The notes: generated from the sequence alone by a model not told the origin. Positions 1 through 6,862 are shown, numbered from the stretch's first letter. The stretch is 6,928 nucleotides of DNA from Bacteroidia bacterium (GCA_009930445.1 RZYD01000127.1:1-6928); one strand, 5' to 3'. Made by a program: numbers and translations.

Positions 1-2208
1 AGCACAATTAACATCGGTCACAGCATCCACAGTTACATAAATGGGAAGAACCTGAATACTGATCCCATCATTATCCGAACAGCCATACTCATTTTCTACT
101 GTTACATCATACGATTGGGAACTATTGGGAGAAACATCTATTGCGTCAGTAGTTTCACCTGTTGACCAGGAGTAGATTAAGGATGACGTAATCGTATTAG
201 CAGAAATAGTTGCTGCTAAGGTGGTTACATCGTCAGGACACACATTATAAGTATTCGCAGTATAGCCATCGGCGGTAATATTTACTGCCGGAGTTGGATT
301 TACCGTAACAACAACCTCATCGGTTTCCGGACAACTTCCATCGGCATCTCTAACTGTTAAGGTATAAGTTTTTGTAATGGGAGAATTTGTAACACCCGTT
401 GGAGTGACCACCGGAGAGGCTACATTTGTTGCTGACAACCAGTCGGACGGCGACCATTCAAACTGCGCACCGCCGTTACCATTTAGGGTGAGGGTTTGAC
501 CGAAACAAACCGTTTTATCCTGCCCGGCGTCAGCCACTATTGGTTCAGGTTCCTGAATTTGAATTCCTGAAACGACAACGGGAGGCTGACAATTAAGCTG
601 GTAATTCGCATCCCGAACAGAAACGGTGTATGTTCCTTGTTCTAAACCAGAGAAGGTATTTGAGGGCTGCCAGCCACCGGCATCCAATTGGTATTCATAG
701 GATCCTGAACCACCGGAAGGATTCACAACAATAACCCCATTAGCCTGACCGGCACACTCAACGTTAGATGCCAAAATATCGGGGATATCAAGACCAATAG
801 CATCATATATTTGCAAATCAAGACTTATGGAAGAGGGTGAAGGGTCGCAGGGGCAGCCCGTAAAAAATGTTAAAGTAAACTCTTCCGACTCTATTGGTTC
901 AGTAATTCCATCATCAACAGCATAGTAAAAAAGCGTATCAGATTGTACACCAGGAGGTAAAATGATCTGATCAGGAAGGGGTGTACCATCCATCCGGACA
1001 ATATCGGTACCATTCATTCCGGCAGGGCTATAACTCACATCAACCACCAGTTCCTGAGAATCATCAGCACCTGCTCGGCTAACAATTAATGAATTATTGG
1101 CACATCCTTCGTACAGCTCTGTAGCAGTAAGCACGCCATTTCCATAGGCGGTAATTGCAACATCATTGGAAGAGAAAGAATTTGCTTCCAGAAATACTCC
1201 GGAATCATACTGACTGTCACCTTTATCATTAATTAGAATTCTGATATGGTAGGTTTCGCATGCTTGAACTGCAGCTGTTGCAGTTAATACAATCGTCGAA
1301 CCGTCAAATTCGGTTCCCTGATAAATTTCGGAATAAAAACCGGAATTATTTACACCACCACAATTCTCTGGTCCTACAGTATTAATAGAGACAATAGTTC
1401 CATCGGCCAACTTTGCAATATTTTCTCCACCATTAGAATAGGGTCCGCTAATTCCGGGGCCACTTAATATAAATCCAAATTTATCATTATAACTTGAGCA
1501 GAAATACTCTTCATATTCATCCGAAGCAAAAACAAATCGAAACTCCACTATATCTCCGGCAGGGATAAAGTCAAACTCCAGAATTTGCTCATCATAAATA
1601 GAAATACTTGTACCATTTAGTAGTGTAAGGTCACTATCACTACCGGCATCATCAATATTAGTGGAGTAGGATCCAGAGGAATTCGGCCCGACCATATGGA
1701 TAACCTTTCCTGACGCAATAATAAGTCCACTATCCAGAGGGAAAAGAGATCCATTACCACTAAAGAAGCCAATACCATCCTCTTCATCCCCATCATATTC
1801 AATATTATAAGCCTGCAAACAACCAGTAACCAACACATCGGTTACTAATTCCTCAATGGTATACTTTGTTTTATCTACAGAAATTTCGGTTGCCATGATA
1901 CTTTTCCCTCGCCCAAAATTTTTCTTATCAATAAATTCACCTTGCCGAATTTCCTGCCAGGGCCGTAGCGTGTCAGGAATATTCTGCATTGAAATCCGAA
2001 GGCTGTCAATGCGATCAGGTTCTGTAACTGTATCGCCTGTAGCATTAACCATCATGGGGTTAGCAGGCATAATCCTTACGGTATCGGGAATAAAACCCAG
2101 TAGTTCCTGCGCCTGAATGCCAGAGAAAGACAATAAAAAACAAAAGATGACCATCGAAAATGCCATCTTTACTCTTTCTGCAACTTGAAAATAATACCCC
2201 TGCTTCAT
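1..2208 (-). CDS. Choice-of-anchor L domain surface protein with SprB/PKD-like repeats, 3' end beyond window
   Basis: An uninterrupted minus-strand frame of exactly 736 codons runs off the left edge without a stop, so this is the N-terminal part of a larger exported protein. A signal peptide spans about residues 1-34 (hydrophobic core MVIFCFLLSFSG, end IQAQ). Residues about 115-345 match the choice-of-anchor L family: VTDVLVTGC, FPLDSGLIIASG, LEFDFIPAGD, FRFVFASDEY, CSSYNDKFGFILSGPG and SINTV. About 345-465 is a beta-sandwich stretch with a Calx-beta-like flavour (NGTDI, DDGITEP). About 480-550 resembles an SprB repeat (CAGQANG, GLEQGTYTVSVRDAN). About 555-637 and 638-722 are PKD/Ig-like domains (DAGQDKTVC, YSWSTGE), and another begins at the edge. 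Proteins of this kind are usually large T9SS-exported adhesins ending in a type B sorting domain; that end is not visible. The start at 2208 gives a 14-residue N-region; ATG at 2166 (MAFSMVIF) is a good alternative. It lies 56 bp after the type B domain gene and may be cotranscribed with it. Confidence 0.92.
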   Translation of the reverse strand, partial: MKQGYYFQVAERVKMAFSMVIFCFLLSFSGIQAQELLGFIPDTVRIMPANPMMVNATGDTVTEPDRIDSLRISMQNIPDTLRPWQEIRQGEFIDKKNFGRGKSIMATEISVDKTKYTIEELVTDVLVTGCLQAYNIEYDGDEEDGIGFFSGNGSLFPLDSGLIIASGKVIHMVGPNSSGSYSTNIDDAGSDSDLTLLNGTSISIYDEQILEFDFIPAGDIVEFRFVFASDEYEEYFCSSYNDKFGFILSGPGISGPYSNGGENIAKLADGTIVSINTVGPENCGGVNNSGFYSEIYQGTEFDGSTIVLTATAAVQACETYHIRILINDKGDSQYDSGVFLEANSFSSNDVAITAYGNGVLTATELYEGCANNSLIVSRAGADDSQELVVDVSYSPAGMNGTDIVRMDGTPLPDQIILPPGVQSDTLFYYAVDDGITEPIESEEFTLTFFTGCPCDPSPSSISLDLQIYDAIGLDIPDILASNVECAGQANGVIVVNPSGGSGSYEYQLDAGGWQPSNTFSGLEQGTYTVSVRDANYQLNCQPPVVVSGIQIQEPEPIVADAGQDKTVCFGQTLTLNGNGGAQFEWSPSDWLSATNVASPVVTPTGVTNSPITKTYTLTVRDADGSCPETDEVVVTVNPTPAVNITADGYTANTYNVCPDDVTTLAATISANTITSSLIYSWSTGETTDAIDVSPNSSQSYDVTVENEYGCSDNDGISIQVLPIYVTVDAVTDVNCA

Positions 2209-2251
2209 CTAATGGTAATGTTTAATTTTATAGATTTTACCTCATTCTGCA

Positions 2252-2284
2252 CAAACTTAAACAATCAGCCTCCAATAATATAAA
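2252..2284 (-). promoter_or_regulatory. Candidate Bacteroidota promoter for the choice-of-anchor L gene
   Basis: Reading the minus strand, TAAGTTTG at 2252-2259 is an exact match to the Bacteroidota -7 element TAnnTTTG. Twenty-one bases upstream, TTTA at 2281-2284 matches three of four positions of the -33 element TTTG. This predicts a leader of roughly 38 bases before the start at 2208. The -33 box lies inside the end of the preceding gene, so the promoter would add to readthrough rather than replace it. Confidence 0.45.
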
Positions 2285-2687
2285 TCCAACCATTTAACGA
2301 CTTGCGCTCTTTCGTTAATTCCAACATATAATAATAGGTCCCATCGGGAACAAGTTGATTATGCTCGTCTTTGCCGTCCCAACGATTGGACTGATTGTTA
2401 TAATTTTTAATTACATTCACCTTGTCACCCCAGCGGTTATAAATCAAAACACGATTTTCAGGAAAACGGTCAATTCCCTGAATATGCCAGTAATCATTCA
2501 CTCCATCTCCATTGGGTGACAATAATCGCGATATAACAAGATTATGGTCCTGTTCTGAATTCACAATACTGGAATCTGGGGTACTGAAAAAATCCGCCCT
2601 GTTTTTCAACGGATTAGCCAAAACTGCCGTAGTCAGAATAAATAATCCTGTGATTAAAATAATTAAATTAAACCTTGCCATTGCCAT
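2265..2687 (-). CDS. Stand-alone T9SS type B sorting domain protein (gliding motility-associated C-terminal domain)
   Basis: This 140-residue protein is a signal peptide (about 1-24, core FNLIILITGLFILTTAV, likely cut after VLA), a polar linker of about 25-30 residues, and a complete type B C-terminal domain of the CHU_C family (about 51-140). Diagnostic features are LLSPNGDGVND (55-65), VLIYNRWGDKV (80-90), RWDGK (102-106), VPDGTYYYMLEL (113-124) and GWIYIIGG at the end. In the family this domain is normally the last 80-90 residues of much larger proteins and directs T9SS export and surface attachment; here there is no passenger domain. ATG at 2681 is an in-frame alternative start that changes nothing. 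The gene has its own promoter candidate, and the choice-of-anchor L gene starts 56 bp downstream. It could be a minimal surface protein, a partner of its neighbour, or a remnant of a longer gene; no remnant passenger coding is visible upstream. Confidence 0.92.
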   Translation of the reverse strand: MAMARFNLIILITGLFILTTAVLANPLKNRADFFSTPDSSIVNSEQDHNLVISRLLSPNGDGVNDYWHIQGIDRFPENRVLIYNRWGDKVNVIKNYNNQSNRWDGKDEHNQLVPDGTYYYMLELTKERKSLNGWIYIIGG

Positions 2688-2713
2688 TGTAAAACGTCTT
2701 ATATCGACAACAC

Positions 2714-2745
2714 CAAAAATAAAACAGCTTTATGCAGTATACAAT
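2714..2745 (-). promoter_or_regulatory. Bacteroidota-type promoter for the stand-alone type B domain gene
   Basis: On the minus strand TATTTTTG (2714-2721) matches the -7 consensus TAnnTTTG exactly. A 20-base spacer separates it from ATTG (2742-2745), three of four matches to the -33 element TTTG. The leader to the start at 2687 would be about 20 bases. Placement in a true intergenic gap and correct spacing support it; the -33 mismatch limits confidence. Confidence 0.6.
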
Positions 2746-2842
2746 AGTCATAAATACTAAAATTTACAACCGTTCACAGATGGCAATAAAACAACAATAA
2801 TACACAAACAATTGATTTAATGATATTTAGATAAATATACCT

Positions 2843-2892
2843 ACTACGTAATAGTACGTAACGATACGGCATCCTGAAAATGACTACGTAAA
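2843..2892. repeat. Helically phased TACGTA repeats
   Basis: The palindrome TACGTA occurs at 2845-2850, 2855-2860 and 2885-2890, and a degenerate copy TACGGC sits at 2865-2870. All four start in the same 10-bp register; the slot at 2875 is not conserved. Within the register the repeated unit reads ACTACGTAAT, AGTACGTAAC, GATACGGCAT and ACTACGTAAA. One-turn spacing would put the sites on the same face of the helix, as expected for cooperative binding. The array lies between two convergently oriented-in-series minus-strand genes, about 100 bp upstream of the promoter candidate at 2714-2745. The regulator and function are unknown. Confidence 0.5.
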
Positions 2893-2916
2893 ATGATGAA
2901 AGTTTTTTCGAAACAA

Positions 2917-3486
2917 TTACTGAAGTATCACTTTTTGTACGGAACGAAAATCAGTTCCTGAAAAGTGAATAAAATAGATCCCGGGATTCACGGAGGAGAG
3001 ATCGATACTTCCGGTGGCAAAATCATAATTTGAATGCATATTACGATTCAAAACGAGCGTTCCGGAAGTGTTATAAAGGGAGATGGAATACATCGGTTCG
3101 GGAAGTGAAATCAGATCATAATTCAAATTCCCGGATGTAGGATTTGGATACACGACAGCACTGAATTCATCTGTGTTGGCTTCGATAGCAGTAACTTTTA
3201 CATGAATGGTAGCTTCAGTTTCGCAGCCAAAGGCATTGCCTGCAATTACCGTATAGGAATAAATACCCGGGGTTAAATTTTCAGTATGGATGGTTACAAC
3301 AGGGGTTGTTTCATTACTGTGAAGCCATAAATAGGTTTCTACACCTGCAGCAGTGGCATCGAGCTGGAGGGATTTACCTGCACATACGACATAATCAACC
3401 TCTGTGTTGATGCTGTTGCTTCCGGCAAAACCTGCCAGGGTGAGCATCAGCATAATCAGAGTGAATATCGCAGTAAGTTTTTTCAT
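2917..3486 (-). CDS. Small secreted Ig-like protein with T9SS type A sorting domain
   Basis: From ATG at 3486 the product has 189 residues. A signal peptide occupies about 1-23 (MKKLTAIFTLIMLMLTLAG). About 30-100 is one Ig/PKD-like domain with a cysteine at 35 (VVCAGKSLQLDA), a tryptophan at 54 (TYLWLHS) and a cysteine at 88 (GNAFGCETEA). About 108-189 is a type A sorting domain of the Por-secretion tail family: VVYPNPTSGNLN (111-122), SISLYNTSG (134-142), LSSVNPGIYFIHF (163-175) and a basic, hydrophobic end (VQKVILQ). In this family the tail directs outer-membrane passage by the T9SS, after which it is usually removed and the cargo attached to the surface. The frame stays open to an ATG at 3543, but that adds 19 polar residues before the signal peptide, so 3486 is preferred. 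There is no enzyme domain, and its role is unknown. It follows the peptidase gene on the same strand, but a terminator stands between them, and no clear promoter of its own was found. Confidence 0.88.
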   Translation of the reverse strand: MKKLTAIFTLIMLMLTLAGFAGSNSINTEVDYVVCAGKSLQLDATAAGVETYLWLHSNETTPVVTIHTENLTPGIYSYTVIAGNAFGCETEATIHVKVTAIEANTDEFSAVVYPNPTSGNLNYDLISLPEPMYSISLYNTSGTLVLNRNMHSNYDFATGSIDLSSVNPGIYFIHFSGTDFRSVQKVILQ

Positions 3487-3583
3487 TGTTGGAACTGTAA
3501 ATAATCTGTTGTTGTGCTCCCCTATTGTCAACCGCTGTTCCAAAGCACGGCAAAAGCACTAAAAATGAAAAAACATTATTTTA

Positions 3584-3596
3584 AATATCTGATATT
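3584..3596. repeat. 13-bp perfect palindrome AATATC-T-GATATT
   Basis: AATATC at 3584-3589 and GATATT at 3591-3596 are exact reverse complements around a single base. It lies about 100 bp upstream of the type A sorting-domain gene in an AT-rich gap, so it could be an operator, but such palindromes also arise by chance in AT-rich DNA. Confidence 0.3.
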
Positions 3597-3624
3597 CAAT
3601 ATTTTATATTCTATTCTTTAATAG

Positions 3625-3654
3625 ACAGGATTTTTAACAACAGGATTTTCAACA
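3625..3654. repeat. 15-bp tandem repeat, two copies
   Basis: ACAGGATTTTTAACA (3625-3639) is followed directly by ACAGGATTTTCAACA (3640-3654), differing at one base, and a further ACAGG appears at 3659-3663. The array sits just past the terminator of the peptidase gene and upstream of the next gene. Nothing in the sequence shows a function. Confidence 0.6.
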
Positions 3655-3666
3655 AATAACAGGGCA

Positions 3667-3702
3667 TAAAAAAAACACAGCTGTGCGAAAAACCACACAG
3701 CC
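3667..3702 (-). terminator. Intrinsic terminator of the C25 peptidase gene
   Basis: On the minus strand, GCTGTGTG (3694-3701) and CGCACAGC (3680-3687) form an 8-bp stem with one G-T wobble around a six-base loop. Four bases later comes a run of eight T (3668-3675). It begins about 28 bases after the stop codon at 3730, the usual place for a rho-independent terminator. It implies that the peptidase gene ends its own transcript and argues against the next gene being a simple operon partner, although partial readthrough is possible. Confidence 0.8.
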
Positions 3703-3729
3703 ATATTTCAACACATTACAAAATTGAGG

Positions 3730-6687
3730 TTACCGCGAATTGACTCTGATCTGAACTTCCGGAGGCTTTGAAAAATACACCGTTATGGAATCGGAAAAAT
3801 CAGAGGCAATTTTTTCGTTTAATACGGTAAGTGTCAGGGTAACATTCCCCTTCGCCAAATCGAGAGGCCCAGGGTAATAATGAGGTTTTAAAACATTGGG
3901 GTCATCAAAACCCCCATCGCCATCGGTAGTCCACGCCAGAAAAGTGTACCCGTCGGCAAGTGCATCAGGAACGGGTTGATCCTGAAGACAAACGGTAAAA
4001 TCGTAACCGGCATGGGCATAAACCGCACGGTTTCCGGGAATAAAAATATCATCGAGCCAGGCACCTTCATGACTTCGGGTACTTACCGGCTGACTATATT
4101 TCCACTGAAGCGTGTATTCACCTGCAGTTAACGGATACTCAATCCATGTCCAATCCATTTTTTGATTCCACGTCATTACAGGCGTCCCGTTCAGTGAAAA
4201 AACCAAAGCACACGTATCACATTTAACCTCAGCCCAAAAACCCACAAAATCATCTTCCGTGAGTGTACAAGGTATTTCTAATACACATTCTTCTCCCGGA
4301 TTTATTGCAGTAGTACGGGCACTATATTCTCCCCGGAAAGGGTTTCCCTTCTCAACCGACCAGGCGGGATTTCCAAAAATAACAGGACTTACTTTTTCTT
4401 TATCATAAAAATGTTCAAAATCTTCATCCGGTGGATGTACCGTAGAAAACGACCATACATCCCCTTTATGCGTAATGGCGTCCTCCACCACGTCAATCCG
4501 CCAAAAATAGTTCGTACTATGATTCAACAAAAAGTCAGGCTGCCAGAAGGGAGTAGTTACTTTCATCCCATCGATCAGATCCGACGGAGGATTATCGGTT
4601 CCCAGATAAAGCATAAAAGAGGTTTGCGGGCCATTTTCTTTGTAATACCACGAAAATTCGGGTTGGACAGATACCATATGTGCATGATGAACGGGATTTG
4701 GTGCAGTTGCGGTTTCCGGAATCATTTTAGTATTCACCTTCGAGAGGTATGGAATCCGGTTAGGTGCCGTCACCACCAGGTCGTACGAACTATTATCCTT
4801 CAGCAGTCCGACAACTGGAATACCTGTACCTTGTGGTCCGGCAACAGCGGAAGCAATCAGTTTTCCGTTTTGTGAGAGGGTAGCAATGGCATACCGGGCA
4901 ATCGCTTTCACCGGAATAGATTCCTGAAGAGGTGAAACTGTAGTAGGGTGAAAAACTTCCAAACCAGCCGGGTAGGTAGTACGTACTTCCAGCGACGGAT
5001 CGCCGAAAAGCACCCAGGTATCGGTAATTTTATCCCCGGCCCAAAAATAGACTTCATTCATGCGGATACATCCGCCAACTGCCATCGCACCAAAAGCCGA
5101 GGCAGCATATTCACCGGAGATCAACAAATCAGCCATCGCATCCTGTGCATGCATCGGAGGCACCCAGGCGATTGATCCTGACGACATGAAAGCTCCTGCC
5201 GCACCCACGGGATCTCCATTCAGGTTCGCCCGTAACAATCCTTCACCCAAACAGGTTCCTTCCGTAAAATCGCCTGAATGACAAGCCACAGAAAAAATAA
5301 CAGGCAACATCCCTGTGTTGGTTAGCAAAGGCATATCCTCCACACCCAGCCCCGAGGTAAACCAGTGATTCTTGTCGGCATGGCCGGAATAAAAAATTAC
5401 CCCGGCGCCCTGATTAATATGGCCTCTCACTTCATCGGTGAGGACATCGCCGGGAAGGTCTTCTCCTCCCTGCGAACCATCATAGGATTCGGGCATATAC
5501 TGATAGGTTGAACTCAGCATCCGGGCCCGGATTGCACGAATGTGGTCATAATCATATTCATTGTTATGCCCCGGCCCACCCCGCGAAGCAATACCTAATG
5601 CATTAGAAAACCAATCTTTTACAGTGTTTGGATTCTTTTCATATTGAATAAAACGATGGATCTGTGTTTCCAGCTCAAGCAGTGTGGACGCAGATATTCT
5701 TCCCACAAATAAATCCGGAAAATGGTCTTCCCCCTCCAGATAGGCATACGTCATATCGGATATACCATTTTCAAGTCGAAATGTGGGAATTACATCTGCA
5801 TCTCCAACTAAAACAAGAAATAATAAACCATGCAAACTAAATTCTTTTTTTATTGCTTCCTTCAAGACGGCAGCCGAAGAATAGCCAGTTGCATCAAAAA
5901 GAAATGCATCAATACCTTTCTGGTTTTTCCAGGCAATAAAAGGTGCCAGTGCCTGATGAAAATTTAACGGGGCAACCACCATCATCCGCGGGGTTGAATA
6001 ACTTTTTGCATCCCGGGGAGCGGGATTTAAAAACAAAAAATCATTTAGCGAATTAAAACCGGCATCAAGCGTTGCAACGAGGTTTCCGGAAGACTGATTT
6101 ACAGGGGGCAGGCCCGATTCGATCACTTCCATTTCCAGAGTATGGTATACACGCAGCACTTTCTGCACCGGATTGTATTGAAATGGCGTAACCTGAATGG
6201 AGACACCCCGTGTGGAACGCAACAAAAACGGAGTGGATAAGGCCACAATCTCCTTTGGATAAAACTGATCGTTATGGTAGGCCTCCGGATTCGGTTTTCG
6301 GTTTCGGTCGTCACTACCACGTTCTCCCAAACCAGGTGAAGGGGCAATCAAAACGCCGGGAATATCCGTATAGGTGCTGTTTATCACCATTACTTCCGGG
6401 CTGAAAGCCTCTGGAATTCTTAATGAAATACTCATCAACGGCAATTCCGGAAAGCCCTCTTCAAGGGTTAATCCGGCATTATCCATTTTTGGCACAACCG
6501 CATGTTTCATTCCTTTCACTGGCACCTCCGCCAGTGTGTAATCAGGCAATGCAAAGGATAAGGCGATTTTTTGTTCCGATTGTGAAACGATAAAAAAAGA
6601 GGGGGATGCAGTATGAACCTGTTTCTCCTGCGCCCTTGGCACAAGATAGGAAACCAGAAGCAATAACAGTATTAAATACTTTTTCAT
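3730..6687 (-). CDS. Secreted gingipain-family (C25) cysteine peptidase without a recognisable sorting tail
   Basis: The 985-residue product begins with a signal peptide (1-20, MKKYLILLLLLVSYL, end PRAQ). About 21-230 fits a C25 propeptide. The catalytic domain is about 232-570: APFIAWKNQKGID, VLVGDADVIPTF, NNEYDYDHIRAIR, the catalytic histidine in YSGHADKNHW (His436) and the catalytic cysteine in VACHSGDF (Cys469). It closes with WVLFGDPSLEVRT. The His-Cys spacing of 33 equals that of RgpB (211/244, from memory). Then follow a gingipain-type Ig-like domain (about 572-655), an FnIII-like domain (about 660-750, NYFWRIDVV), a jelly-roll/MAM-like domain (about 755-885, GAWLDDIFIPG) and a PKD-like repeat (about 888-975, WTTDGDGGFDDPNVLKP). 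The protein then stops within about ten residues, without the YPNP-type or type B tail such proteins usually carry. Expected role: extracellular protein degradation after propeptide removal. It is not PorU-like, because the catalytic domain follows a pro-region of only about 230 residues. Cleavage specificity cannot be read with confidence. Confidence 0.93.
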   Translation of the reverse strand: MKKYLILLLLLVSYLVPRAQEKQVHTASPSFFIVSQSEQKIALSFALPDYTLAEVPVKGMKHAVVPKMDNAGLTLEEGFPELPLMSISLRIPEAFSPEVMVINSTYTDIPGVLIAPSPGLGERGSDDRNRKPNPEAYHNDQFYPKEIVALSTPFLLRSTRGVSIQVTPFQYNPVQKVLRVYHTLEMEVIESGLPPVNQSSGNLVATLDAGFNSLNDFLFLNPAPRDAKSYSTPRMMVVAPLNFHQALAPFIAWKNQKGIDAFLFDATGYSSAAVLKEAIKKEFSLHGLLFLVLVGDADVIPTFRLENGISDMTYAYLEGEDHFPDLFVGRISASTLLELETQIHRFIQYEKNPNTVKDWFSNALGIASRGGPGHNNEYDYDHIRAIRARMLSSTYQYMPESYDGSQGGEDLPGDVLTDEVRGHINQGAGVIFYSGHADKNHWFTSGLGVEDMPLLTNTGMLPVIFSVACHSGDFTEGTCLGEGLLRANLNGDPVGAAGAFMSSGSIAWVPPMHAQDAMADLLISGEYAASAFGAMAVGGCIRMNEVYFWAGDKITDTWVLFGDPSLEVRTTYPAGLEVFHPTTVSPLQESIPVKAIARYAIATLSQNGKLIASAVAGPQGTGIPVVGLLKDNSSYDLVVTAPNRIPYLSKVNTKMIPETATAPNPVHHAHMVSVQPEFSWYYKENGPQTSFMLYLGTDNPPSDLIDGMKVTTPFWQPDFLLNHSTNYFWRIDVVEDAITHKGDVWSFSTVHPPDEDFEHFYDKEKVSPVIFGNPAWSVEKGNPFRGEYSARTTAINPGEECVLEIPCTLTEDDFVGFWAEVKCDTCALVFSLNGTPVMTWNQKMDWTWIEYPLTAGEYTLQWKYSQPVSTRSHEGAWLDDIFIPGNRAVYAHAGYDFTVCLQDQPVPDALADGYTFLAWTTDGDGGFDDPNVLKPHYYPGPLDLAKGNVTLTLTVLNEKIASDFSDSITVYFSKPPEVQIRVNSR

Positions 6688-6708
6688 TACAAGGAGTTTG
6701 ATTGTTGC

Positions 6709-6724
6709 CCAGTCAGCCAGTCAA
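6709..6724. repeat. 8-bp tandem repeat in the peptidase leader
   Basis: CCAGTCAG (6709-6716) is followed by CCAGTCAA (6717-6724), seven of eight bases identical, 22 bases before the peptidase start codon and inside the predicted 5' leader. It could be a regulatory site or simple slippage; nothing further supports either. Confidence 0.3.
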
Positions 6725-6732
6725 CAAATATG
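6725..6732 (-). promoter_or_regulatory. Possible second -7 element upstream of the peptidase
   Basis: On the minus strand CATATTTG matches seven of eight positions allowed by TAnnTTTG (five of the six fixed bases). It would give a leader of about 33 bases, but no TTTG lies at the right distance upstream. It is a weak alternative to the promoter at 6831-6862. Confidence 0.25.
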
Positions 6733-6830
6733 CCATTTAGATACGAATAAAGATAGCAATAAAAAATAACAATAGTATCGCGTTTAATCCGTATAAAACA
6801 AAGCAACCCGGACAACCCCACCCCTTGTTG

Positions 6831-6862
6831 CAAATTTATCGTATTAGATAATTCAAGGCAAA
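6831..6862 (-). promoter_or_regulatory. Full-consensus Bacteroidota promoter for the C25 peptidase
   Basis: On the minus strand TTTG (6859-6862), a 20-base spacer and TAAATTTG (6831-6838) match both elements of the Bacteroidota primary sigma-factor promoter (-33 TTTG, -7 TAnnTTTG) without a mismatch. Transcription would start near 6825, giving an untranslated leader of about 135 bases before the start at 6687. The leader is long enough to hold post-transcriptional control, but I see no riboswitch or strong hairpin in it. Confidence 0.7.

Noticed and set aside
1617..2116. Open frames of 73 codons (minus) and 86 codons (plus) at the start of the left-hand gene
   Set aside because: Both are alternative frames of the choice-of-anchor L gene, whose own frame is open for 736 codons with recognisable domains.
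2512..2760. 82-codon plus-strand frame over the type B domain gene
   Set aside because: It is antisense to the signal peptide and promoter of a well-supported gene and has no recognisable features.
2840..2870. TACGTA-CTAT-TACGTA as a terminator hairpin for the type A tail gene
   Set aside because: The six-base stem is weak and no T run follows on the minus strand; the phased repeat explanation covers more of the pattern.
3487..3543. N-terminal extension of the type A sorting-domain protein from ATG at 3543
   Set aside because: It would put 19 polar residues ahead of a textbook MKK signal peptide; ATG at 3486 is the better start.
4411..4875. 154-codon plus-strand frame
   Set aside because: It lies wholly inside the peptidase coding region on the other strand; the minus-strand product has clear domains and this one has none.
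3730..6687. Peptidase as the T9SS sortase PorU
   Set aside because: PorU is also a C25-type protein, but its catalytic domain follows a much longer N-terminal region. Here a pro-region of about 230 residues is followed by a gingipain-like catalytic and Ig-like order.
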